A stretch of 64,000 bases of DNA from JBBQUN01 sp963717115 (GTDB lineage: Bacteria; Actinomycetota; Acidimicrobiia; Acidimicrobiales; SZUA-35): assembly GCA_963717115.1 (NCBI GenBank), contig CAVQVO010000011.1, positions 52,540 to 116,539 on the forward strand, read 5' to 3'. The number at the start of each line of letters is the position of its first letter. The first letter of the stretch is position 1. Positions 53,317 to 60,843 of this stretch are shown here, piece by piece. The position numbers and the translations under genes are program-made. Below the pieces are notes generated by a model, which was not told the origin of the DNA, searched no databases, and worked only from the letters and a program-made list of their open reading frames with translations.

Positions 53317-54590
53317 GACACGACCGAAGGGGGCACGACATCCACCAGCTCGCCGGCGGGACTCAGGCAGCCACTCTGGCGAGCCGCCTGGACGACGTCG
53401 GGGAGGCGGAGCGCCCAGTCGGCCGGCCGGTAGTGCAGCAACAATGTGGCGTACGACCCTTGCAGCGGCCGGGGCCGACTGGCGGGGCACGAGGCGCCTT
53501 CGTAGGTGACCATGTGGCCGGCGCCGAGTTGGAGTTCGTGCGTGGTGTCGCCGAGCCGCAACCGGAGCGGCCACGGTTCGTCGGTCGACTGGTCGATCAC
53601 GATCTCGGTGGTGATGATGTGCGACTCGCAGCGGTCGACGTGTGTGGCGGCGGTCTGACCTCGCCGGTGGTCACGGATCCCGTACGCCGCCGTGGGAACG
53701 AGCGGCACTCCGGCCCAGGCCTCGTGCATGGGCCGCAGCTCCTCGAGCAGTTCGCTGCCGAGCTCGCCGATCGGGAGGAACCTCGGCGACCCGTTCGGGA
53801 AGTAGTCGGAGTTCGCCGCCTCGGGCTGTGCCCCGCCTCGGTGATGCGCCCAGAACACGGCGAGGCGTCGTTGGACCGAGTCGGGGGTGGGTCGCACCGA
53901 GAATCCGCGTGACGACACCCTGGGGACGAACGCTCGCTGGAGCTCGCACAGCGTGTGGCGGCTCAAGGGGGGCAGGGGAGCACCGGTTCCCTTGCCGATT
54001 CGGAACCAGCCGTTGAAGGTGCACCGCAGCGAACCGGGCCCGTCGCCGGTTGCTCGGATGGGCAGCACCTCGTGATCGAAGTGCGCGGGAAAGAACACGA
54101 TGCTGTTGGACGTCGGCTCGATCACGACCTGTTCGTGGCCGCCGTCGGTCGACGGGACGCTCAGCCGGAGCTCGCCGCCCTCGAACTCCTTGGGTTCGGC
54201 GTGGAAGTAGTACACGTAGGTCAGCGCACGCGCGCCGTCGGTGCCGGGGTGGTTCTCGTCGCGGTGCGAGGCGAAGAAGTCGCCGTCGCCGTGGACCGTG
54301 ATCTGCGACTCGATCCAGCCGAGGTCGAATCGATCCATCCCGATCTCTCGACGCAGGTGGGGGAGCAGAGACCGGAGCCGCGGTTCGAAGAAAGGAAACA
54401 CCTCGCTGGTGTCCATCCGCACCTTCGACCGTCGGGTGTCCTCGTCGAGTCGTCCCCCCGTGCCCGGTCCGACGTAGATGGTGCTCGGATCGAAGGTGTC
54501 GAGCGTCGAACCGACGAGGTCGAGGAGCTGGTCGACTTCGTCGGAGCCGAGGAAGTCGAAAAGCTGCAGATAGGGCGTCGTGGTGGTCAT
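53313..54590 (-). CDS. Double-domain 2OG-Fe(II) oxygenase, prolyl-4-hydroxylase-like N-terminal domain
   Basis: 425 residues. Residues ~1-200 are a P4H-alpha-like jelly roll: FFASHRDENHPG gives His109 and Asp111, FPAHFDHEVLP gives His173 and LRCTFNGWF gives Arg189, a complete iron and 2-oxoglutarate set. LTYVYYFH...FEGGELRLSV is the usual strand between. Residues ~265-392 are a second jelly roll with THVDRCESH (His317, Asp319), but the distal His is replaced (CPASRPRPL; Ala370), so the second site is probably inactive. It is coupled by ATGA to the HprK-like gene and by GTGA to the two-domain transferase. Likely hydroxylates proline in the repeat protein; inferred from context. Confidence 0.8.
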   Translation of the reverse strand: MTTTTPYLQLFDFLGSDEVDQLLDLVGSTLDTFDPSTIYVGPGTGGRLDEDTRRSKVRMDTSEVFPFFEPRLRSLLPHLRREIGMDRFDLGWIESQITVHGDGDFFASHRDENHPGTDGARALTYVYYFHAEPKEFEGGELRLSVPSTDGGHEQVVIEPTSNSIVFFPAHFDHEVLPIRATGDGPGSLRCTFNGWFRIGKGTGAPLPPLSRHTLCELQRAFVPRVSSRGFSVRPTPDSVQRRLAVFWAHHRGGAQPEAANSDYFPNGSPRFLPIGELGSELLEELRPMHEAWAGVPLVPTAAYGIRDHRRGQTAATHVDRCESHIITTEIVIDQSTDEPWPLRLRLGDTTHELQLGAGHMVTYEGASCPASRPRPLQGSYATLLLHYRPADWALRLPDVVQAARQSGCLSPAGELVDVVPPSVVS

Positions 54591-55423
54591 GGTGCGCCCT
54601 CCAGCGAGGCGTCGATCGGCCGCCTGGGCAGCGAGGGTAGAAGATCCTGCAGGGCGTCGAGCAAGTCCGTCGCTTCACCTCGTGCGCCCGACAGCACGAC
54701 GGCCGTCTCGACGAGCGCGGCCGCCGCGGCGATCGTCGACTGAGCCTGGCGTCGCGCGTGCACGGTGTTGGCGATGATCGGCAGTGCGGCGCTCGCACCG
54801 ATGAGCGTGGTCGGCACCCAACGCTCGCCGGCTCGGAACTCGGTGACGAGGATCACCGCCGCGACGCTCGGGTGCGAGCCGACGGTACCGCCGAGGTCGT
54901 TGCGGACGTGCACGTGTCTCGGTCCCGACGGTGTGCGCAACGCGATGGGTCGGGCGTAGGGATGGACCTTCCCCGACGGGTCGACGATCGCGTACTCGTC
55001 GGAGTAGTAGTGGGCACCCCGTTCCACCGCAGCGGCGACGAGCGACGACTTCCCGGCGTGCGACCGGCCGGGAACGACGACGAGACGATCGCCGAAGGCG
55101 AAGACGCCGGCGTGGACGAACACGCCGACCGTCGATCGGTTGGCGACGGCAGTGTGCAGATGATCGACGAGCGTCGCCGCCGCCGAGTACGGGTCGTTGC
55201 CGGTCGCCGTGGTTCCGTCGGAGCGGACGAAGTGGTGACTCCCCTCGGCAGCGTGATCGTGACGGAATCGCAGGGCCGGATCCGAGCTGCCGTCGACGAG
55301 CGTCGCAGCGTCGCCCAGAAGATCGCGCACGATCGAGCACAGTTCCGCGGGAGCGGTGATCTCGACCACGACGCCCTGGATGTCGAGCATCAGCGAGGTG
55401 CTGTCGGGCTGCGACGTCGGCAT
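54587..55423 (-). CDS. HprK-like serine kinase
   Basis: 278 residues. The C-terminal half shows an HPr-kinase-type P-loop VPGRSHAGKSSLVAAAVE, then YYSDEYAIVDPSGKVHPYAR, as in HprK-related kinases found with PqqD and nucleotidyltransferase genes in peptide-modification and polysaccharide clusters. The N-terminal half is the usual small alpha/beta domain. First gene of the minus-strand operon; ATG 55423 (55390 is possible). Substrate unknown; relatives in lasso-peptide clusters phosphorylate peptides. Confidence 0.72.
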   Translation of the reverse strand: MPTSQPDSTSLMLDIQGVVVEITAPAELCSIVRDLLGDAATLVDGSSDPALRFRHDHAAEGSHHFVRSDGTTATGNDPYSAAATLVDHLHTAVANRSTVGVFVHAGVFAFGDRLVVVPGRSHAGKSSLVAAAVERGAHYYSDEYAIVDPSGKVHPYARPIALRTPSGPRHVHVRNDLGGTVGSHPSVAAVILVTEFRAGERWVPTTLIGASAALPIIANTVHARRQAQSTIAAAAALVETAVVLSGARGEATDLLDALQDLLPSLPRRPIDASLEGAP

Positions 55424-55484
55424 CACCGACCGTCCATCGGCGCGTCGAGGTCGATCATGATCAAGAACGCTGACACAGCGCAGC

Positions 55485-55517
55485 AACGTCGGGCAAGGAG
55501 CGAGTTGCCCTATCGTT
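55485..55517. promoter_or_regulatory. Dyad in the divergent promoter region of the glycosylation cluster
   Basis: GGGCAA (55491-55496) and TTGCCC (55505-55510) are an exact inverted pair over an 8-base spacer. AACG and CGTT flank them at nearly equal distance (55485-55488, 55514-55517). The dyad lies between the two divergent operons and could be the operator that co-regulates both. Confidence 0.4.
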
Positions 55518-55577
55518 GGCAGCGCTCTGTCGATACGGTGCGTCGAGCAGCCGTTCGACGACGAGAGAGGGAACGCG

Positions 55578-56477
55578 ATGGAAGCGGATCGTTTCGCCGA
55601 CCGGCGGATCTTCGTCACCATCGCGGCGTATCGAGACCGCGACCTCGTCCGCACGATCCGGAGTGCGTTGGGTGCCGCAGCACGGCCCGAGCGATTGCGG
55701 TTCGGCATCTGCCATCAGTTCGACGAGGTGACCGAGCATGAACTCGACGAGTACGCCGACGACCCCCGCTTCGCGATCGAGCACGTGCCCTTCCGCCGGA
55801 GCCGTGGGGTCGGCTGGGCCAGGGCTCGGGCGAACGAGGCGTTCGACGACGAGCCGTTCATGCTGCAGATCGATGCGCACATGCGCTTCGTGGATCGGTG
55901 GGACGAGACGCTGATCTCGATGCTCGCCGACGTCGACTCCGAGCGTGCGTTGCTCACCAACTATCCCCCTGGCTTCTCGCTCGACGAGCAGGGCGATGAA
56001 CAGTTCGAGGCGAACCGCTCGGCTCGGCGTCTCGGGCTGCTCCCGGATCGAGCGGCCGGAGGCTTTCGCCAGTGCTCGGAGTTCGAACCGTCGGCTCCGC
56101 GTCCGGGCCCGCATGCGCTCATCGCCGCAGGGTTCTTATTCGCCACCGGTCAGCTCATGCGCGAAGTTCCCTACGACCCCGAGATCTACTTCGAGGGTGA
56201 GGAGATCGCGTTGGCCGTTCGTGCGTACACCCACGGGTTCGACTCGTACTGGCCGCACGAGAACGTCGTCCACCATTGGTACAACCATCCCTCGCCGCTC
56301 CATTGGAGCGGCGACGTCGAGTTCCGATCGTTCGAGCGTGCCGGTCGCGAACGGGTCGAACGGTTGCTGTCGGGGGACGACTCGGGATTCGGGCGCTTCG
56401 GTCTCGGTCATCGCCGGACGCTCGAAGCCTTTGGTCACTTCTCGGGGATCGAACTGCCCCGCGGCAACGCCCGGTGA
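55578..56477 (+). CDS. GT60-like glycosyltransferase (PF11397, Skp1-GlcNAc-transferase type)
   Basis: 299 residues. RIFVTIAAYRDRDLVRTI, then ARPERLRFGICHQFD, VGWARARANEAFDDEPFMLQ, IDAHMRFVDRWDETLISML (DxH metal motif) and YFEGEEIALAVRAYTHGFDS match the PF11397 GlcNAc-transferase family. Its best-known member adds alpha-GlcNAc to hydroxyproline of Skp1 in Dictyostelium. ATG 55578 follows GAGAGAGGGAA. First gene of the plus-strand set; its stop overlaps the sulfotransferase start (GTGA). Cytosolic. Confidence 0.82.
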   Translation: MEADRFADRRIFVTIAAYRDRDLVRTIRSALGAAARPERLRFGICHQFDEVTEHELDEYADDPRFAIEHVPFRRSRGVGWARARANEAFDDEPFMLQIDAHMRFVDRWDETLISMLADVDSERALLTNYPPGFSLDEQGDEQFEANRSARRLGLLPDRAAGGFRQCSEFEPSAPRPGPHALIAAGFLFATGQLMREVPYDPEIYFEGEEIALAVRAYTHGFDSYWPHENVVHHWYNHPSPLHWSGDVEFRSFERAGRERVERLLSGDDSGFGRFGLGHRRTLEAFGHFSGIELPRGNAR

Positions 56478-57259
56478 ATCGCAACGACGACGACCTCGGA
56501 ATCGTCACGGCGCCGACCCTCCATGTGGCGTCGGACCGGGCGACTCCCTTCGTCGGGCTCCAGGTGTTCGGACCGTTCAACTCGGGAACCTCGCTGATGT
56601 TCAACTACCCGTACCGGTTGAGTTCGATCGACACCGGGTACCACTTCGGCTTCTGGAAGCACTCGCTTCCGCCCGACTGGGTCTGGGTGCCGGGTTGCCG
56701 ATGGGAGCGTTCCAGCGGTGGACCGACCACGGAACTCCTGACGTCGACGTTGCTGATCGCAATGGTGCGCAACCCCTACTTCTGGATCGTTTCGACTGCG
56801 CTGTCGGGCTACGACATCTGGTTCCTCGGACCGCAGCGGGGCGGGACGACCGAGCGACTTCATTGCCGAGTCCGTTTCGGGGGGCGGACGTTCGCAAATC
56901 TCGCGGAGCTCTGGAACGCCTTCTACCACTCGTACGCTGAGCATCTCGAACCGCTGGGCGCCAGGCACGTGAGGCTCGAAGACCTCGTCGCCGATCCCTA
57001 CGACGTGGTGAGCGCACTGGGCAACCACATCGAGATCGGTGACCTCGCCCCACGCCGCGAGCAGATCGAGCAGATCCGGTCGACCCCGGCGAAGGAACAT
57101 CACCCGGAGGTCGGGCGGGCGGGCGAGGCGGCCGCACGGCTCTATCAGGTGTCGAACGTGCGGTCGATGCTCGACGGCGACGACCTGGCACGGATCAACG
57201 CATCGCTCGACGCCAGGCTGATGGCCCGCTTCGGCTACCCGATCGTGGATCCTGCTTGA
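56474..57259 (+). CDS. Sulfotransferase-like protein
   Basis: 261 residues from GTG 56474. LQVFGPFNSGTSLMFNYP is the 5'-phosphosulfate-binding loop and LIAMVRNPYFWIVSTALSGY is the 3'-phosphate-binding motif (RNP...S) of PAPS-dependent sulfotransferases; VRLEDLVADPYDVVSALGNH is the usual following segment. It overlaps the GT60-like gene by 4 bases. It may sulfate the glycan or a Tyr/Hyp residue of the repeat protein. No PAPS synthesis gene is nearby. Confidence 0.7.
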   Translation: MNRNDDDLGIVTAPTLHVASDRATPFVGLQVFGPFNSGTSLMFNYPYRLSSIDTGYHFGFWKHSLPPDWVWVPGCRWERSSGGPTTELLTSTLLIAMVRNPYFWIVSTALSGYDIWFLGPQRGGTTERLHCRVRFGGRTFANLAELWNAFYHSYAEHLEPLGARHVRLEDLVADPYDVVSALGNHIEIGDLAPRREQIEQIRSTPAKEHHPEVGRAGEAAARLYQVSNVRSMLDGDDLARINASLDARLMARFGYPIVDPA

Positions 57260-57371
57260 TCTGGACTGTTGTCTGCCGATAGCATCACAAGTCGGCGCCC
57301 AGGAGCCACTTTGGGCTGGCATCACGGAATACGTAGCCTCGGCGGGCATACGGCAACGGAGGGAACGGAAA

Positions 57372-58013
57372 ATGCGACCACAACGACGTGATGGCCTGTT
57401 GATCGAGGAAGTCGGGGACGAGGTCCTGGTCTTCGACCATGCGTCGAACACCGCGGCGGCCCTCAACCACCCCGCCGCCGCCGTGTTCGATCTGTGCGAC
57501 GGAACCCGATCGATCGACGACATCGTCGCCTCCCTCGCATCGTCGTCGACACCGCTGGGTGTCGACGAAGTGCTCCTGGCCCTTGCCGAGCTCGACGACT
57601 CGGGCCTTCTCGTCGAGGCGCCCGTCCAGCGGGGTCCGAGCCGACGGGATCTGCTGGCCAAGCTCGGCGTCACCGCTGCCGGTGCACTGATGCTGCCGGT
57701 GGTCGAGGCCATCGTGGCGCCGACGCCGGCCGCTGCGCAGTCCGGTGTCCCGCTCCCGACGCCGACACCGACGGATCCGCCGACGCCGCAGCCGACGCCT
57801 GCTCCGCCGACGCCGCAGCCGACGCCTGCTCCGCCGACGCCGCAACCGACGAATTCGCCGACGCCGCAGCCGACGCCTGCTCCGCCGACGCCGCAGCCGA
57901 CGCCTGCTCCGCCGACGCCGCAACCGACGCCTGCTCCGCCGACGCCGCAGCCCACGAATTCGCCGACGCCGCAGCCGACGAATTCGCCGACGCCGCAACC
58001 GACGACCGCTTAG
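57372..58013 (+). CDS. PqqD-domain protein with internal Tat signal and Pro/Thr-rich repeat tail; likely modified substrate
   Basis: 213 residues. Residues ~1-88 are a PqqD-like domain (FDHASNTAAALNHPAAAVFD, LCDGTRSIDDIVASLA, LALAELDDSGLLVEA), the fold that presents peptides to modifying enzymes. It is followed by PSRRDLLAKLGVTAAGALML...APTPAAAQ, a twin-arginine signal with AxA cleavage at about residue 125. The remaining tail is VPLPTPTPTDP and nine PTPQPT units, with no other domain. ATG 57372 has GGAGGGAACGG 4 bases upstream. Export by Tat would follow folding and modification in the cytosol, fitting the cytosolic oxygenases and transferases around it. Inferred to be the acceptor; nothing in sequence proves it. 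Confidence 0.75.
   Translation: MRPQRRDGLLIEEVGDEVLVFDHASNTAAALNHPAAAVFDLCDGTRSIDDIVASLASSSTPLGVDEVLLALAELDDSGLLVEAPVQRGPSRRDLLAKLGVTAAGALMLPVVEAIVAPTPAAAQSGVPLPTPTPTDPPTPQPTPAPPTPQPTPAPPTPQPTNSPTPQPTPAPPTPQPTPAPPTPQPTPAPPTPQPTNSPTPQPTNSPTPQPTTA
57780..58010 (+). repeat. Nine Pro/Thr repeats (PTPQPTPAP, PTPQPTNS)
   Basis: 231 bp, 77 residues: units of 27 bp coding PTPQPTPAP (five copies) and 24 bp coding PTPQPTNS (three copies), ending with PTPQPTTA. Thirteen codon positions are nearly invariant (CCG-ACG-CCG-CAG); one CAG is CAA in several copies. The order of units suggests unequal duplication. Prolines in Pro-Thr and Ala-Pro-Pro contexts resemble plant hydroxyproline-rich glycoprotein sites. 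Confidence 0.9.
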
Positions 58014-58042
58014 TCAGCCCCGGGTCCGTAGTCGTTCCGAGG

Positions 58043-59188
58043 GTGAGCATCACGCAGCCCCACGTCGAGTCTGGATCGCTGCTCGCGTTCGAGCGGCTGC
58101 TCGACCAAGAACCGCTCGAGTCGCTGCGTGCGGCCATCGCCGATTGGTCGTTGCGACAGGGCGGTCAGGTTCCTTCGTCGCATCGGGGTGCTGCTCCGTT
58201 CGCGCTTCCGTCCGAGCTGGTCGACGTTCTCACCGAGTGGATCAACCGGCTCGTTCCGTTGGCTCGGCGCCACCTCGGCATCGACCACTTCCGAATGGGT
58301 GAGACCGTCCTTGCCGTCGGTGTCCACGGTCCCGACGGAGCATTCCACAGCACGCCGGCCACCGGATCCGTCGCCCGGCGGCGACTCGACTTCGTCTACC
58401 ACCTCGATGGCGTCGGCGAGCCCCCGGCCGGCGGCCGGCTGTCGGTTGCCCGGCGCACGCCAAACGACACCGGCCCGTCGAGCTTGTCGTTCGAGCACGC
58501 CGACCCCGTCGACAACAGCATCGTGTTCTTCCGGAGCGATGTGCACCACCGGGTGGCGCCGACGACCTCGACCCGTTTCACCGTCTGGGGGTGGATCGCC
58601 GAGGCCGCAACGGCCGAGATCTCGACCTCCGGCGACGACGCGGTGCCGAGATCCGACGGTCGGCTCTCGGAGTTCGGGTTCGAGGTTCGTCCGATCCCGG
58701 TTGCTGTCCATCAACTGCTGCGCTCGCTGCTCGAGCTTCGTATGGGCCGGATCGGCCCCGAGTCGGCCGATCCCACCTACCATCTTGGCCCCGACAACGA
58801 CTTCGTGCAGGTCGGCGACCTGTCCGACGACGTGCTCGAGGCCCTGCGACCGATCCACGAGGAGTTCGCCGGCGTGCCACTCGTCGGGTCGGCGATGTTC
58901 GGACTGCGGATCTACCGAGCGGGCGCCGTCCTCGACATGCATTGCGATCGGGCGGAGACCCATGTGGTGAGCTCGGTGCTCCAGATCGCGCAGGACGTCG
59001 ACCGGCCGTGGCCGATCATGCTCGAGGTCGGGTACCAGACACACGAGCTCGTGCTCGGGCCCGGGCAGATGCTGCTCTACGAAGGAGCCGTCTGCGCGCA
59101 TGGTCGGCCCCAGCCCCTCGTCGGTCGGTCGTTCGTGAACGCGTTCGTGCACTACCGGCCCCGCGATGCCCGAACCCCTTCGGCCTGA
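58043..59188 (+). CDS. Second double-domain 2OG-Fe(II) oxygenase, C-terminal domain intact
   Basis: 381 residues from GTG 58043, same architecture as the oxygenase at 53313. The N-terminal P4H-like domain has AFHSTPATG in place of HxD (His102, Thr104), so the iron Asp is missing, though distal His169 and Arg178 remain. The C-terminal domain has LDMHCDRAETHVV (His300, Asp302) and GAVCAHGRPQPLVGRSF (His353, Arg355 or Arg362), a complete set. It lies 29 bases after the repeat-protein gene. It may hydroxylate a different residue, or form a heterodimer with the other oxygenase. Confidence 0.72.
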   Translation: MSITQPHVESGSLLAFERLLDQEPLESLRAAIADWSLRQGGQVPSSHRGAAPFALPSELVDVLTEWINRLVPLARRHLGIDHFRMGETVLAVGVHGPDGAFHSTPATGSVARRRLDFVYHLDGVGEPPAGGRLSVARRTPNDTGPSSLSFEHADPVDNSIVFFRSDVHHRVAPTTSTRFTVWGWIAEAATAEISTSGDDAVPRSDGRLSEFGFEVRPIPVAVHQLLRSLLELRMGRIGPESADPTYHLGPDNDFVQVGDLSDDVLEALRPIHEEFAGVPLVGSAMFGLRIYRAGAVLDMHCDRAETHVVSSVLQIAQDVDRPWPIMLEVGYQTHELVLGPGQMLLYEGAVCAHGRPQPLVGRSFVNAFVHYRPRDARTPSA

Positions 59189-59831
59189 CGCCCGACCGGT
59201 CGGCTCGCGACGGCGAGCGACCGCCGTCGTCGTGCAGGGATGTCGACTGCCGAGGTTCGAGCCCATTCTGCGCAGCTGCGCCGAGACGCGGCAGGCGACG
59301 CACCACGCCGACGTCGACGTTTTCGTCGCCGACGGCAATGCATGCAGCGATCACGAACTCGTCGATCTCGATGCGCTCGCCGCACACGTCGGCGGCGTCT
59401 CGCTCGACATGCGCTTCGAGGGTCATCCGTCAATCGGGGTCAAGGCGCAGTGCGTGGTGCTGTCGGGTTCGGCGCTGCTGCTTTCGCGTGACATGGCTCA
59501 GCGTCTGGTCGACGACGCGCCGCGCCTGATCACCGCCTCCGACTACCGCTACGGCGACGACGTCTCGCTGGCCAAGTGGGTCGCGGCCGAGATCAGCGAC
59601 ACCGATCCGGGGGAGATGACGGCGCGCCATCGTCGAGGAGATCGGCCGACGACCGACAACACGTTCGTCGCTCCGCCCACGGGGTTCCGCGACTACTGCG
59701 GTGACGGCCTCGAACGTCATCGACCGGTCGAGAGGGCGTGCCAGTACCACTTCGACACTGACCTCCCCGACGACATGCGCCGGTTCCATCGTCGGATGCT
59801 CGCCCGCACCGTCGGCGTCGGGGCAGCGTGA
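59166..59831 (+). CDS. Putative GT31-like small glycosyltransferase
   Basis: 221 residues; ATG 59166 overlaps the previous gene by 23 bases. An opening strand TAVVVQGCRLPRFEPILRSC and VDVFVADGNACSDHELVDLD (possible DxD-like acidic motif) are followed by LSGSALLLSRDMAQRLVDDA and YRYGDDVSLAKWVAAEISD. The last two recall the fringe/galactosyltransferase GT31 pattern in which a Ser-Arg-Asp helix precedes an acidic DV motif. The match is weak. Context supports a role in glycan extension. Confidence 0.5.
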   Translation: MPEPLRPDARPVGSRRRATAVVVQGCRLPRFEPILRSCAETRQATHHADVDVFVADGNACSDHELVDLDALAAHVGGVSLDMRFEGHPSIGVKAQCVVLSGSALLLSRDMAQRLVDDAPRLITASDYRYGDDVSLAKWVAAEISDTDPGEMTARHRRGDRPTTDNTFVAPPTGFRDYCGDGLERHRPVERACQYHFDTDLPDDMRRFHRRMLARTVGVGAA

Positions 59832-59836
59832 GCCGT

Positions 59837-60799
59837 TCAGCGAGGAGGCGTGCCGATGCCCGCCTCAGGACTGATGGTGTATCGCTCGCAGTCGAGGCCC
59901 GAGAATCGGCGGAAGTCGTCGAGGGTCCGCTCCGAGCCAAGCGAGTACGGGTGCAGGATGCCCTCGGGATCGCCGGCCAGCAGCATCCGCAGCCGCTTGA
60001 AGGATCGGGTTCGACGCAGCAGTTTCCGACCGTCGGGATCGTCGTGGATGTACTTGGGGTTGCCGTCGGGGTGGTTGCGATGCCAGATGACCCGCCTCGG
60101 CGGGTTCCACAGGTCGTAGCCCGAGGTGAACGACCGCAACGTCAGGGCGAACTCCTCGCCCGCATACAGATGCTCGGGGTCTTGGCGCACCTCGATGTTC
60201 CACCGACCGAGGGTGAACACGAATGCGCCCGACAGGAACCGGGTGCGGTGGGGAACGCCGACCGGAAGCGAGCTCGCGATGGTCGGGTGTTGGATCCAGC
60301 CGACGGGCGACCATTCGGCGGCGATCGTGATCGGCACCGGATCGTCGATCGGTTCGAGCAGCACGTCTCGACCGTTGCGGCGGTTGTAGAGCGGTGGGAA
60401 GCCGGTGATGAGCGGCTTGTCGTCGGGCAGTGCGCCGACGAGCGAGATGAGCTCGGTGTCCCAACCGGGCGCCAGGCGGGAATGGGCGTCGCACTGCAGC
60501 GTGAAGGCCTCGTCGTCGTACAGGCTCTGGGTCATCCAGCGGGCCCAGCAGCCGCCTCGGCTCGTGTGGTGGGGCACGCGGATCGTCCGGATGGCGGCGC
60601 GCTCGGCGAGATGGTCGAGGCAGCCGAACTCGGCCCCGGGGATGTCGTCGTCGAACTGGAGGCAGACGCCGAACCGCACCCGTTCCGGGTGCGTTGCCTG
60701 GTCGAGGCAACTCTCGATGGTGAGCGCCAGTTCGGGCTCCCGATACGCCGCGAGCGCAACGAAGACGAGTTCACGGTCGGTGGTGCCCTCGCTCGCCAT
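59837..60799 (-). CDS. Second GT60-like glycosyltransferase (PF11397)
   Basis: 320 residues. LVFVALAAYREPELALTIES, THPERVRFGVCLQFDDD, GGCWARWMTQSLYDDEAFTL, QCDAHSRLAPGWDTELISLV (DxH), LYAGEEFALTLRSFTSGYDL and VIWHRNHPDGNPKYIHDD match the same GlcNAc-transferase family as the gene at 55578, but divergence between the two is high. ATG 60799. Convergent with the GT31-like gene (5 bases) and divergent from the nucleotidyltransferase gene. Confidence 0.8.
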   Translation of the reverse strand: MASEGTTDRELVFVALAAYREPELALTIESCLDQATHPERVRFGVCLQFDDDIPGAEFGCLDHLAERAAIRTIRVPHHTSRGGCWARWMTQSLYDDEAFTLQCDAHSRLAPGWDTELISLVGALPDDKPLITGFPPLYNRRNGRDVLLEPIDDPVPITIAAEWSPVGWIQHPTIASSLPVGVPHRTRFLSGAFVFTLGRWNIEVRQDPEHLYAGEEFALTLRSFTSGYDLWNPPRRVIWHRNHPDGNPKYIHDDPDGRKLLRRTRSFKRLRMLLAGDPEGILHPYSLGSERTLDDFRRFSGLDCERYTISPEAGIGTPPR

Positions 60800-60843
60800 G
60801 CGTGCAGGGTAGGCGTTGCTCGTCGTCGGTCGACGCCGTGTTG

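Noticed and set aside
51835..53433. Open frame of 532 codons on the plus strand
   Set aside because: It is antisense to the two-domain glycosyltransferase and oxygenase, whose motifs are clear; long antisense frames are normal at this GC content.
56435..57998. Minus-strand frames with Gly-Val-Gly-Cys or Arg-rich repeats
   Set aside because: Complement of the Pro/Thr repeats of the PqqD protein; the plus strand has a start, ribosome site and domain order.
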